This document shows positions 12,951-23,374 of a stretch of 64,000 nt of DNA, one piece after another. Origin of the DNA: Nymphaea colorata (lineage: Eukaryota > Streptophyta > Magnoliopsida > Nymphaeales > Nymphaeaceae); NCBI RefSeq assembly GCF_008831285.2, contig NC_045143.1, positions 2,074,503 through 2,138,502 of the forward strand, written 5' to 3'. The position numbers were made by a program, and so were the translations under genes. Position 1 is the stretch's first letter. The number at the start of each line of letters is the position of its first letter. The notes beneath the pieces were generated by a model, which was not told where the DNA came from, searched no databases, and saw nothing but the letters and a program-made list of their open reading frames with translations.

Positions 12951-15549
12951 TCTGTAAACAGCCACAAGCAGAAGAAGATCTGCAGTCAGTTTGCATATGG
13001 GCAATAAAAAATTCAGCAACAGTTGAATGCCTGAGTTAATAAACAGCACTGCATCTGATATATATCCACTTGGTGACCCGCTCTTGACGCGGGAATTGCG
13101 ATTATCGAGGATCAAAATCAGCATAGATTATCGCAAGAAACAAGGATCTTAGACCCTGTCACTAACAGCTTCGCCCCCTTGATTAGGTGGTTGGAGTTAC
13201 AGACTTTCAAGTTGAATATAGTTGAAGAGTTAGGACCAAGGGTGAATCTCAGTTGGCGTAATCCGGTAGGCAGCTGCCGATCCCCAACTTGTCTATTGGA
13301 AAGGAAAAAGACAGAAACTCAGTTTCTGTGAGAATGGGGATCTTTAGTTCCTTACACGAGTTTCTGTTTCTCTCTGGAATCCTGATTTGCCATGCTCAAA
13401 GATCGTGGTTCTCTTGATAGTCTAGAGTTTCTGATCAACTCTTCTGCTCACTATCACACACTGGTCTTTGGATATCGATCTTTGGTTAATATGTTGCTAA
13501 ACACACAAAACTGTTTCTCATGACTGAAAATGGGTACAATGTTACATCAAACTGCATTCAGAAACAAGAGAGATATAACAGGAAGATCAAACTGAAGAGG
13601 AGGATACTAACAGAGGGCACAAACTGGAAAAATATGCAGTTGTTTAAACGGTTCAAAGCATGTGCATACATCCGCTTGGAAGGACAGAATAACTTCAGTA
13701 CATTGACAATGGAAAAAAAGAAATTTAGCCAATAAAAACTGCAGTGGACTTACTGGTTTCTTCCTGTTCTCAACAATGACAGGTACCAATTTCTCAGGAA
13801 CTCCTTATATAGGACCTAAGAAAAAAAAAATCTTCACTAGATATTTTTCCCTCTTTCAGTATAGTGGTGAAAGGTCTCCCTTCTTCGCCATTATCTCTTC
13901 ATTCTGTTTTATGTGAGAAACAAGTAGTGCGTTGGCTTGCTTAGATATTTCTTTTGCCAGATTTGTGCACTGGTGGTCCCAACAGCATCTCATTTGGCAT
14001 TTTGCTCCATCCAAGGAATTAAAAAATTGTTATAAAAAATTCAAGATGGAAAACTGAGTGAGAGATAGTGGATGCAGAACCTCATATTCACAAAAATTGT
14101 GTTCTATTCAGAAAAATGTAAATAACTTATGAAGGTCACATTTTGTCGTTACTTTTTGTCATCTGTATGTAAAGCTTATCTGCACGAGGTTTTCATCTTA
14201 ACAATTTCCAGCTCAAAATAAAGAAAACAGTCAGAGGGTGTGAGAGAAAGAACATGAAAACCTCAAGTTCGTCCGCTAAAGGGTTGGTGCAGTGGCTTGG
14301 AGTGGAAGCTGATGGGTCTCTATTTCTAATGTCATGGTGTCAACTTCAGAGGGTGCCACCGATGCACAAGTTGAAGCGAAAGAGGGATAGTTCATCGAGC
14401 TTTGGCTTTCAGTTGGGTGGTAGATCTCGCCTACTCACCTGAAAAACTACAAGTTTATATTGCAATAGTATCACAGCTTCGGGTGAGGGTTGATAAGCAA
14501 CCAGTCTCTGTTTCAGTGTTAAGGACATCAATCTCTTACGCTACAAAAAGAGAGTCATCGATGCATTAGTTAGTTACAGCGCAATGGGGCAGCAGTTGTT
14601 GAATAGGAGATTCGGCTTCCTCCCAGGCAATGTGTAGGATACTTCACTACTTAATATAATGAAGATGTCTTCATAATATATGCAATAGAGAACCGTAAAT
14701 TCACTTGTTTATGTAGTAGATTACTATAACAAGCAAGATGATATTGTGGTCTCAGAAGACGAGTAAATAATCTCGGAGCCCGTAAAACAAATTGCATTGT
14801 TTTGATTAGGCACTGTTATCGTCATTTCGTTCTGTTTTTAATTGGAAAGTCTAAACTTATCTCTGTTTTGTGCTTAAACTGCATGCAAATGTAGTAGTAA
14901 ATAAGTTTGTGAATGGCTCAGATACACCTGGCTATCAACCGAAATTCATATAATTAGATTTAGCAAGAAAATAAGATATGAAAATACCGAGTCTTGCCAT
15001 TATGAAAAAACTAGATTCAATATTTTCAAAAGTAGCTAAGTCCAACTTCAAATTTGATTTTGGACCCGAGCTGGATCGGATTTGATTAGGTCAGAGTTGA
15101 TAAAATATAAATTAATTGACTTGAGTTTGATTGTTTATATCTTTCTTGTAGCGGTATAAGCTGTTTGGATTTGGGTCGGATCCAACCTTTATTGAACCTG
15201 ACCTAATCATAATCAATGTAATCGCATTTGGATTCATTTTTTTAAAATGAAAAATAAAAAAGATTAGCATATGCCATATGCATGGCCTAAGGACGTAGAC
15301 AATTTGGATCTGGGTCTGGTCCTACCTTTACTGAACCTGCTTTAATCCATCAAATGGTTGGTACCTGATTGTTTAAAATTGAATTTAGATTGGACTAGCC
15401 CAATCGAATCTTGAACTCGAATTTGGATTTATTTGTGAAACCTCTCATACTAAATACTAATCCAATTATTAATTCAAAAAATATTATTTTTTTGGCCTAA
15501 ATTGGACTGAACAATTTTGAATTCTGATCAGTAGTTGAATATGTTCGAT
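12951..15549. other. Upstream region of FMO-A and start of the transposon-rich block
   Basis: No supportable gene. The first few hundred bases would contain the FMO-A promoter, including an inverted element around 13077-13094 (CCCGCTCTTGACGCGGG). From about 15040 to 15545 the DNA is rich in GGATTTGGGTCGGATC-type words typical of degenerate transposon sequence. A 62-codon open frame at 14254-14442 resembles nothing I recognise and has no supporting features. Confidence 0.6.
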
Positions 15550-15850
15550 CCATTGGCACCGTAATATCATCAATGTGTCAAGTTCATGTGAGACCTTGGG
15601 TTTGGATCTGGGCACAATCATGAAACTGCATATAGAATTCGGGCCTGCTTAAATCATCAGGTCCACTTGTCAAATTTATTGGGCTAAATAATTTCAAATT
15701 CGGGTCAATAATTAGATGCATCGAATCTTTTAATGTTTAATGGAAATTAATGTTGACAATAGTGAAAGGAACTCACTTTCAGAGAAAAAACGGAAAATGA
15801 AATATTAATTGAAAAATATGCAATATTTACCGTCACCATCCTTGTGAGCT

Positions 15851-15853
<3 letters not shown>

Positions 15854-15914
<61 letters not shown>
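15854..15914. repeat. (TA)n microsatellite inside R1 copy A
   Basis: About 61 bp of uninterrupted TA. The same site in R1 copy B is only about 25 bp, so the tract has expanded or contracted since duplication. Confidence 0.95.
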
Positions 15915-15918
<4 letters not shown>

Positions 15919-17088
15919 CATTGGCTCATAGCAATATATTTTCTTATTCTTGAAAAATAATTTTCATCTATCGCTTAAAGGGCTGGATCCATTAACTTGA
16001 GCATAAAAAAAGTACAAGTCTACAAAACTCCAGTTTTTGCGTTACAAAAAAAATCTCCATTTTGTGAGCCAACGATAGCCGATCATTATGACCGAACCAC
16101 GTAAAAAAAAAGATTTGGATACTGAAAAAAATTTTGATATTTGATTATGAATTCATATCACATTTGGATATAAGAAACGGCATTGAATCGAATTTAGAGT
16201 CAGATTTAACTAAATGTTGACCAAATTCAGATTCAGATTTGGTCAGGATAATAGTTTTAATTCGAATAAACATCTTGTAATGAATGTCTATAATATGGTT
16301 TGCGTTAGATCTAAAAGTTGGAATTGAATGTTAATTTAAAAAAAAAAATTGGATCGGATTTGAATTATGAATTCAGATTTTGGGTTTGGATATGAATCTA
16401 AATATATATAGATATTTGAAAAAACGGATACGGTAAGCATACATCTGATTCCAATTGTATCCCTAACGTTGCCTACAGCTTAGGAACTAAATATAGAAGC
16501 CCTTCAAATTTGTTCATGGATTATTGAAAAAATTAAAGGAATAAAGGAAGTGTAAATTCGTAAATGTGCCTACTTGTGAAATGTGAATTTGCATGTTATA
16601 AAATTTAAATTCAAGCATATTATCGGTCTTTGTAGAAACAAAAAAAAAAAAATCCTAACTTAATGACAATAGGGTAGACTCATGAAATACTATTGTTTTA
16701 CAAATTAGGCTCATTTTCTCGAAGATTTTTTTCTGATTTCTGGAACATATTTATAGAATATTAACACAGGGCTGCTATCACCAAACACCTCTAAAAAGAT
16801 GTTCTTGGTGGATCCGAGACTTAAAGCATAGGAGGGGAATGATGCGTACAAACATTATATGAAATTATCAGTTGACATTGCTTCCCAAATAATCATATAT
16901 TTTAAAAGTAATGTTGACATTATCAAGAAGTATGATCATTAACTTGGCATTGAAAAAGAGACGAGAAATATCTAGATATTCTTACAAAAAAGAGAGTGTA
17001 TAGATATTAATTCTTACACTCCTTAAGGTTGTTGTTGGTCTTTCGTATTAAAAAACGATGTTAGATTTTTATTTTTTATTTTTTAATA

Positions 17089-17100
17089 TGGTATTAGAGC
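17089..17100 (+). other. Primer-binding-site-like motif, R1 copy A
   Basis: TGGTATTAGAGC differs at one base from TGGTATCAGAGC, the site complementary to the 3' end of initiator tRNA-Met used by many plant LTR retrotransposons. It follows a CGATGTTAGATTTTTATTTT stretch typical of an LTR end. Matching sites occur in copy B (27308-27319, one further change) and copy C (32592-32603). Confidence 0.65.
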
Positions 17101-17985
17101 AGGAAGATACCCATATGCTGCACAAGAAAATAAAGAGCACTATGCAAGTGTTTAACGTTATTAAAAAAAAAATTCACAATAAAATGAAGGTTATCATTGA
17201 TAAAAAAATAATCCTGTGACCTATAAGGGAATTATATTATGCAGGTGAAGATAGACACAAATAATAATAGCATTTTATCAACAAGGAGGGTCATTGGCTC
17301 TTGCAAAAAAAAAAAAAAATGGTAGAAATATGATGTCTTGGATTTTTCAAGTATGTCTTGAAGGTGAAAATGGAAAGTGTTATCAAACAAGATCTTCTCG
17401 ACAAAAGAAAGGTTATTATTGTTAAAGGTAATGTGGTGACTTTCAGAAAATGATATCTATAAAAGTAAAGATGTAATAAAAATAATAATAAAATTGTTAT
17501 CAACAAGGGGGTCATCCACCTAAATTTGCAAGGAAAATAACGTGTGAGTGTAAATATCAAATCTAACAATATTGATGTTTTGCAATGTAACTACCATTTA
17601 CAAGAAATGTTATTATTGTTGGCAATAATTCTGTGGTTTATAAGAGAATGATATCTATAGGAGTAAAGAAGCCAACAAAAATAATAATAACATTGCTATT
17701 AACAAAGAGATATGTCAACCTAAACATGTAAAAAAAATCAAAGACATATCTAGATATTATTGTAGACAAAAAGTATAAATATCAGATCCTTAGGACCCAT
17801 GGTGGCATTCCATGGTGGAAACCACTTTAACTCTCATGCTTTTCATTATTTTTTTTTATGTACTTTTAACAGCAGCATCCAAGTGTGTTGCATGTATTTT
17901 TATATCTTAAAAAAAAACATGAGTCATGTGAAATGCTTGCAAATCTATCCTTCATGAAAATAACACATCGATAAAAATGGAGTTA

Positions 17986-18600
17986 CACCAAAAATTTCAC
18001 CACGGCAAGCATGATGACAGGTCGGGAAAATTACCTTCTTTTTATTGACATCTGTGAAATGAACGTCGGCACAATTACTTTTTATCAACGCTTTCATTTT
18101 TAGCGGCGCTTGAAAAATGAACGTTTTCTTTCCTTTTTCGACCATTTTGGATTGGCAATTGATTCAACTAAAATGGCGAATTGAAGGGCTCTTGAAGAGG
18201 AAGGCGGTGGAGCTGGAAGAGGACCAGCCCCATGGTTACTTCTTGTTCAGCCCAGGAGGTGCCACCACCACAAGGCGGCATAAGAAATTGTATCAGCTCA
18301 TACATCGCCTTGATTGACTGGCGGCTGTTCCACCTAGCTTTCAATTTCAGAAGCAATAATAAATCAAATCTCTGTTTCAGTGATTACAGACGCAAACGAA
18401 CCATTATAGGTGTTTTCTGTCGAAATCTTTTAGTGGTTGTACGATTTATCATACTCTGGAAGTTGCAAAATCTTATCTAAGCATCTAAACATTAAGTCTA
18501 GATAGTTTGCTTTTTAAGTTTCCTCCTTCCGCCTCTGTTTGAGGCAGAAGGGAGAAACAGGGTGCCCAATGGTTCCAAGTGTTAAGGACATCTACTGTGT
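17986..18600. other. Spacer with a coding-like fragment shared with 23038-23180
   Basis: No complete gene. At 18187-18281 on the plus strand an open stretch reads LKRKAVELEEDQPHGYFLF followed by SPGGATTTR. A similar peptide is encoded on the minus strand at 23038-23180, where it is joined to copia gag sequence. The rest has no recognisable content. Confidence 0.55.
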
Positions 18601-19389
18601 GAGAGGTTAGTCAAAGGGACCAAGTGCGCCTACCACCGACGACTATAGACTTGCGGCTAGCTACTATGTTACTTTTTCTCTGTCGAGGGGGACGCCTGTT
18701 CTTGTCCTGGAGTGCTTTTTTCTTCAAAGGCGACGGATATCAACGTCCCCACCAACACTGTTTATTAGCCATGACTATGCATCCAAGAGATCGAGGCTTC
18801 GCATCTTGTAAATTAAGAATTTAAGAGTTCAGCAATTCATCTTGAGACATAAGCAATAGGAAAACTACTTCTTCGGGCAGCGTTCTCTTTTAAAAGTGTT
18901 CTACTTAATACACCATGCAAAGTTGTAGCTGCAACGTAAGAGAGCTAGCCATAACCAATCTTCACATCGTGTGTGAGCCTACCTCCTTTTTAAGTGAGAC
19001 ATGTATTGGTTATGGCTAGCTCTCTTACGTTGCAGCTACAACTGTGCATGGTGTATTAAGTACAACACTCTTAAAAGAGAACGCTGCCGAAGAAGTAGTT
19101 TTAGCATTGCTTATGTCTCAAGATGGCGAGAGAATGTGGTTGTTAGGCCTCAAATTGCTGAACTCTTAAATTCTTAATTTACAAGATGTGAAGCCTCGAT
19201 CTCTTGGATGCTTAGTCATGGCTAATAAAAAGTGTTGGTGGGCAGGTTGATATCTGTCGCCTTTCAAGAAAAAAGCACTCCAGGACACGAATAGGTGTCC
19301 CCCTCGACAGAGAAAAAGTAACATAGTAGCTAGCAGCAAGTCTATGGTCGTCGGTGGTAGACACTCTTGGTCCCATTGACTAACCTCTC
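18601..19389. repeat. Long inverted repeat (arms about 360-385 bp, 44-bp loop)
   Basis: The left arm, 18601-18959, is nearly the reverse complement of the right arm, 19004-19389. Matching ends are GAGAGGTTAGTCAA and CATAACCAAT on the left, and ATTGGTTATG and TTGACTAACCTCTC on the right. The right arm has about 27 extra bases near 19123-19150 (AGGCCTAACAACCACATTCT read inverted). The repeat ends about 20 bp from the copia LTR. It contains no convincing protein, and an RNA copy would fold into a long hairpin. Confidence 0.88.
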
Positions 19390-19409
19390 ACTTGCCAGTG
19401 CATTATAGA

Positions 19410-19778
19410 TGCACCACATCTTAAAAAGTATAAGACAGAAACAAGGGATACGAAGAAGAAACAATGATTTAACAATGATTTACGTGGTTTGGCGTATTAG
19501 CCTACATTCACCAAAGAGAAAAAGGGGTTTTCTTCTTCATTTTCTATTATGTGTTTACAGGAGGGATACAGCTCCTTATATAGATTTGCATACACCAAAT
19601 AAGATAGGAACATTTTTATGAGAATCTTCGGGCAGATATAGATAGGCTTCATCGACGCCAATAATCATGGAGAGGATTGATGCCAATAAACTTGGAGAGG
19701 ATAATTCATTAGATCTGTACCCTATCTTCTCCCAAAGATAGTGGAGAAGATCGCCTCCTTATCTCTATGCCACAAACA
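19410..19778 (-). repeat. Copia 3' LTR
   Basis: On the minus strand this region starts with TGTTTGTGGC directly after the polypurine tract and can be ended at a CA near 19410, giving about 369 bp. It includes the complement of ATTTACGTGGTTTGG, a motif common in copia LTR R regions. The outer end is approximate because there is no second LTR to compare. Confidence 0.65.
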
Positions 19779-19792
19779 GTCTCCCCCTCAGG
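19779..19792 (-). other. Polypurine tract of the copia element
   Basis: On the minus strand the sequence is CCTGAGGGGGAGAC immediately before the LTR TG. This is the plus-strand primer site of LTR retrotransposons and it fixes the LTR inner border. Confidence 0.8.
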
Positions 19793-20426
19793 TTGACGAG
19801 CAAATGTCGATCTGCCCCAACTTACACACAATGTATGTATGACGATCTCTTCCAAGAGACTTGGTAAGGATGTAAGCAAGTTGAAATTCACTTTTGACGT
19901 GGTGTTTGAATGGTTCTATCTTGTATTTTCTCTCTAATAAAGTGACAATCGACTTCGATATGCTTAGTTTATTCATGAAAAGCAGGATTTGCTCCAATGT
20001 AGATCGCTGTCATTCGTCGCACATTAGCTTCATAGATTCATTCATTTCAATCTTCATATCTTTCAGTAGTGCTTTTATCCATATCAACTCGCATGTACAT
20101 GAAGCCATGGCTTTGTACTTTGCCTCTGCACTCGATCGAGCCACAACTGACTGTCTTTTGCTCTTCCAATTTACCAAGTTTTCTCTAACAAAAGTACAAT
20201 ATCCCAAGGTAGATTTGTGATTATTTGGATTGCCTGCCCAATCAGCATCACAATATCCAATTACATCCATTTTCTGATCTCGTTTCATCAAGATCCCTTG
20301 TCTTGGAGTTCCTTTTAAGTACCTTAAAATCCTGTGAGCTGCATCGACATGTCTTGACTTCAAGTTATGCATAAATTGGCATACGAGGCTAACATCATAG
20401 ATGATATTAGGTTGGGTGATGGTCAA
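19788..20426 (-). pseudogene. Copia RNase H domain, frameshifted
   Basis: The segment contains HRILRYLKGTPRQGI, GYCDADWAGNPNNHKSTLGY and ARSSAEAKYKAMA, the hallmark blocks of copia RNase H with the catalytic Asp/Glu context. The frame shifts near 19998-20010, and the last part carries HVKSEFQLAYILTKSL, typical of the copia C terminus. Confidence 0.88.
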
Positions 20427-20931
20427 ATATATGGGCTTTCTTCAATGCTGACAGCATTTCTTGCATAGCTTTCTGCCAGTTTGAGTTTTTGCTTGCTTCC
20501 TCATAATTTTTTGGTTCATGATGGGAGTAGGTATTAAGTACATAGGATTTATAGGGTTTTGTTAAGGTATCAAGGGTAATATAGTCATCTATGGAGTGAT
20601 TGTGTCGGGTTGAGAGATAGGTATAGAAATCTTTTAGTTTTGGCAGTGGTCTAGAAAGAAGAGTTGATCTTCTTAGGATTGGTTCGATGGTTTGGTCTTG
20701 GTAAGACAGAGATGGCTGAGGGTTACTATCTTCGTTTTGGTTTTTTAAGAATATAGGCTTGCTAGATTGCTGATTCTTGGTTTGAATCATAGTATTTTGA
20801 AAAACATCAACAAGAGGAAGAGAGAGAGGAGCAGCGGAAGGAAGATGTGCTGCAAAAATGGAACCTTCACCTTGAGAACCTTGATCTTGAGTTTGGGTCT
20901 CTCCCTGACTCGGTGCCTCATAGAATGACAA
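20407..20931 (-). pseudogene. Copia integrase-RT linker, ending at an RT deletion
   Basis: A Gln/Ser/Pro-rich linker leads to the block that precedes RT: a PKNYEEASKN-like stretch, then WQKAMQEMLSALKKAH. The roughly 250-residue RT core expected next, including the YVDD box, is missing. The frame passes within a few codons into sequence upstream of RNase H. Confidence 0.8.
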
Positions 20932-21046
20932 CCCGAATCACAAAAAACTTTTTTGATCTTGGATCAAAACATTTGTAACTGTTTTTTTTGCTTGAGCACC
21001 CAAGGAAGACACATTTCAAAGTTCGTTTTTCAAGTTTGTTTTGGAA

Positions 21047-21734
21047 TCACTCTTGTATGTGCACAAAACATTTGCACTCAAAGATTTTTAAGTGCTTAAT
21101 AAAAATCGTTCTTCGAAGCAAAACTTCAAGAGGAACTTGATTTTCAATACTAGAACTTGAAACTCTATTAGCAAGATAACATGCAGTACCAACCGCTTCT
21201 GCCCAAAAACTTTGAGGTACATTCATATGGATCATAAGAAGAAGAACAATAGTAATAAACTGTCTATTCTTTTTTTCTGAAACCCCATTTTGTTGAGGAG
21301 TACCAGAACATGTAAGTTGTAGTGGTACCTCCTTTTTGTTCAAGAATTCCTCAAACTATTGGTTCACATATTCCCCTCTATTATCAGATCAGAGATTTTT
21401 AATTTTTGCACTATACTAAGTGTATACCAGATTGTAGTAATCTTGAAAAATCTTAAAAACTTCACTTTTATTTCTAAGAAAAAAATATCCATGACATGCG
21501 AGATTTATCTTCAATGAAAAACACATAGTACCTGTATCTTGTATAGGATCCCACTGGGACTGGTCCCCACACGTCAGAGTACACCAAATCAAAGAAACCA
21601 GTGGATGATTGAAAAGACAGCCTAGTCCACTCTGAAAATTTGCAAGCATCGCAAGAATGTCTGTCTATGATGATATTAGGAACACACATCTTCAAATTTT
21701 TATCCGAAATGTGCCCATGTCTTGCATGCCACAT
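21047..21734 (-). pseudogene. Copia GAG-pre-integrase and integrase core, broken
   Basis: The pre-integrase zinc-binding motif is visible (MWHARHGHISDKNL, then CDACKFSEW). The first integrase Asp lies in LVYSDVWGPVP, the second in SDNRGEY near 21385, and the Glu in the GTPQQNGVSEKKNRQ block. The last Asp and the Glu lie in a different frame from the first Asp, and a stop codon follows SDNRGEYVNQ. The segment cannot encode an intact integrase. Confidence 0.87.
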
Positions 21735-22236
21735 TTGATATTCTTACTTCTTCTTTTCCTTACTAGTATGTACGAAGAAACTTGCTCCTGGAGTTTCCAA
21801 TACATATAGCCCATTTTGCTCCCATCCTCTACCAATCTCCTTCATTTTCAGATCCTGAAATATCACATTCTTGAAAGAAAAAATTGCCATACAGTTATAA
21901 GTTTTGGTCAATTTGTTTACTAACATCAAGCTAGTCGAAAGATTAGGTACCTAAAGAACTGATGATGATTTGTTTTCAAAGAACGATAATTTTTTAGTTT
22001 CGTCAACAACAATATGTGATTTGTCGGTTGAGAAAACCGGTTTTTTGTTCATATTATCTATAACAGTTAACCTTGACAAATCATTAGTCATTTAATCAGT
22101 TGCACTAGTGTCAATGACCCAAATAAGATTACTAGAATGAGTAAGGAAGGTAAGATCATTACCTTCGGTGGAATTACCGACCGTATGAGAGGAAACGAGA
22201 TTTGTCTTAGAGAATTTTTAGAAAAATTTTTTTAAG

Positions 22237-23118
22237 TCATCCTTTGTGACAAGATCTGCTTGGTTGGATGATGACGTTTTTTTCTCTTATAGGTTTGCCG
22301 ACGAGCTCCCAACTTTTTTCTCGAAGATGCCCAATTTTATTGCAACGCGAGCACTTGAGTTTGCTGCGGTTTCGTTGGAAATTGTTTCCACTATTCTGGT
22401 TTTTTAAATCATTCTTCCAAGTATTTGATTTAAAACAAGCCAGACACCATTTTTTCATGATTCTCTTCATATAACTCTGTTTTTGATGTTTGGTTCATGA
22501 CTTTTCTTCTAGTATATTCTTTTTGAATCGCTCGGCATACTTGATTAAAACTTGGCAAGGGTGTGGTCATGAGAATTTGGCTGCAAAGACTCTCATAATC
22601 AGGTTCAAGGCCAGCAAGCACTTTAAAAATTTTGTCTTCCTCAAATCGTTTTTGATAGATGTTTGCATCTGTGGTCGCCGGCCTGTAATGGGCGAGTTGA
22701 TCATACAAGTTGCAAAGTTTGTTTAGATATAGACTGGTTTGCTTCCGTCCTTGGTGAGGTTGACGATATCAAGTTGCAGTTGATACACATGGGCAAGATT
22801 ATTTTGCTCGCTGTACATCTTCTTCAAAGTATTTCATATTTCTTTTGCTGTGTCCTTGTATAGAAATAGGCTGGAGATGTGAGGCTCCATGAAATTCATA
22901 AGCCAAGCCATTACCATGTCATTCTCCGATTCCCAATCTTCATAATTAGGATCATACAGCCTTGTGGTGGTGGAATTCATAAGCCAAGCCATTACCATGT
23001 CATTCTCCGATTCCCAATTTTCATAATTAGGATCATACAGCCTTGTGGTGGCGGCACCTTCGGGCTGAACAAGAAGTAAACATGTGGCTGGGTCTCTTGC
23101 AGAACAAGAAGTAAACAT
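22237..23118 (-). pseudogene. Copia gag with zinc knuckle and internal duplication
   Basis: The segment has WESENDMVMAWLMN and MEPHISSLFLYKDTAKEIW, the start of plant copia gag (UBN2-type). It continues through LAGLEPDYESLCSQIL to a knuckle CSRCNKIGHLREKSW, where the last Cys of the CCHC is Ser. An 81-bp direct duplication (22893-22973 and 22974-23054) repeats a 27-residue block in frame. The frame shifts near 22700-22830. Confidence 0.85.
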
Positions 23119-23233
23119 GTGGCTGGGTCTCTTGCAGCACCAGCTCCACCTCCTTCACCGCCTTCCTCTTCAAGAATCCCTCATACATCACACCTCTCTG
23201 CCTTAACAGATCCTCCCCTGCTACATGCACCAT
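23038..23233 (-). pseudogene. Unrecognised coding-like fragment fused to copia gag
   Basis: On the minus strand an open frame reads MVHVAGEDLLRQRGVMYEGF then LKRKAVKEVELVLQETQPHV. A 35-bp unit (AACAAGAAGTAAACATGTGG on the plus strand) is tandemly repeated twice at about 23067-23138 and breaks the frame. The peptide matches one encoded on the plus strand at 18187-18281. I do not recognise the family. It could be the 5' end of this retroelement or a captured host exon. Confidence 0.45.
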
Positions 23234-23374
23234 AGTAGCAGCCAGTCTACTTCTATCCCATCCTCAGCCAATTTCGAAGTTGCCGGTGAATTTATCTCTG
23301 TTCGATCCCACCGGCAAACTCAGCTGCCAAAGCACGTCGCTAACTTTGGTGGCCTCTGAACTTTCACGAGGCCG

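Larger units (their letters stand above)
15550..17985. repeat. R1 repeat, copy A (LTR-retrotransposon-derived, non-coding)
   Basis: The first of three colinear copies in the same orientation (others at about 25820 and 31624). It begins near CCATTGGCACCGTAATAT and carries a long (TA)n tract. It then has a GGATTCGAAT-rich insert, a T-rich stretch ending in a tRNA-Met-type primer-binding site (TGGTATTAGAGC, 17089-17100) and three diverged tandem units. Each unit includes words like GATATCTATAAAAGTAAAGA and TTGTTATCAACAA. The end is near ATCGATAAAAATGGAGTTA. There is no pol-like reading frame, so this is a non-autonomous or decayed LTR element. Confidence 0.8.
19410..23118 (-). mobile_element. 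Degenerate Ty1/copia retrotransposon with RT deletion
   Basis: Reading the minus strand from high to low coordinates, the order is gag, zinc knuckle, GAG-pre-integrase, integrase core, linker, RNase H, polypurine tract and one LTR. That is the copia order (integrase before RT/RNase H). The reverse transcriptase core is absent: the sequence jumps from the integrase-RT linker to RNase H near 20410-20430. Several frameshifts and stop codons break the frame. No matching LTR is visible upstream of gag, so the element is a truncated relic. Confidence 0.88.

Noticed and set aside
1-13000. P5CDH and FMO-A as a metabolic gene cluster for proline/pipecolate chemistry
   Set aside because: P5CDH is a conserved housekeeping gene and the neighbours are 2.5 kb apart and transcribed in the same direction without shared promoter elements. 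Adjacency alone does not support a pathway.
12951-13124. Longer N terminus for FMO-A starting at 13124
   Set aside because: FMO-C and FMO-D begin close to GAGISG, and the extension has no counterpart in them. The region also holds the likely TATA element.
15747-15929. Open frame coding for repeated Ile-Tyr residues, and similar frames at 26010-26198, 52273-52594 and 54809-55138
   Set aside because: These are translations of (TA)n microsatellites; they have no other coding features.
17160-17800. Regularly spaced repeats resembling a CRISPR array
   Set aside because: The units are about 200 bp, AT-rich and diverged, lie in plant retroelement DNA, and have no short identical repeats with unique spacers.
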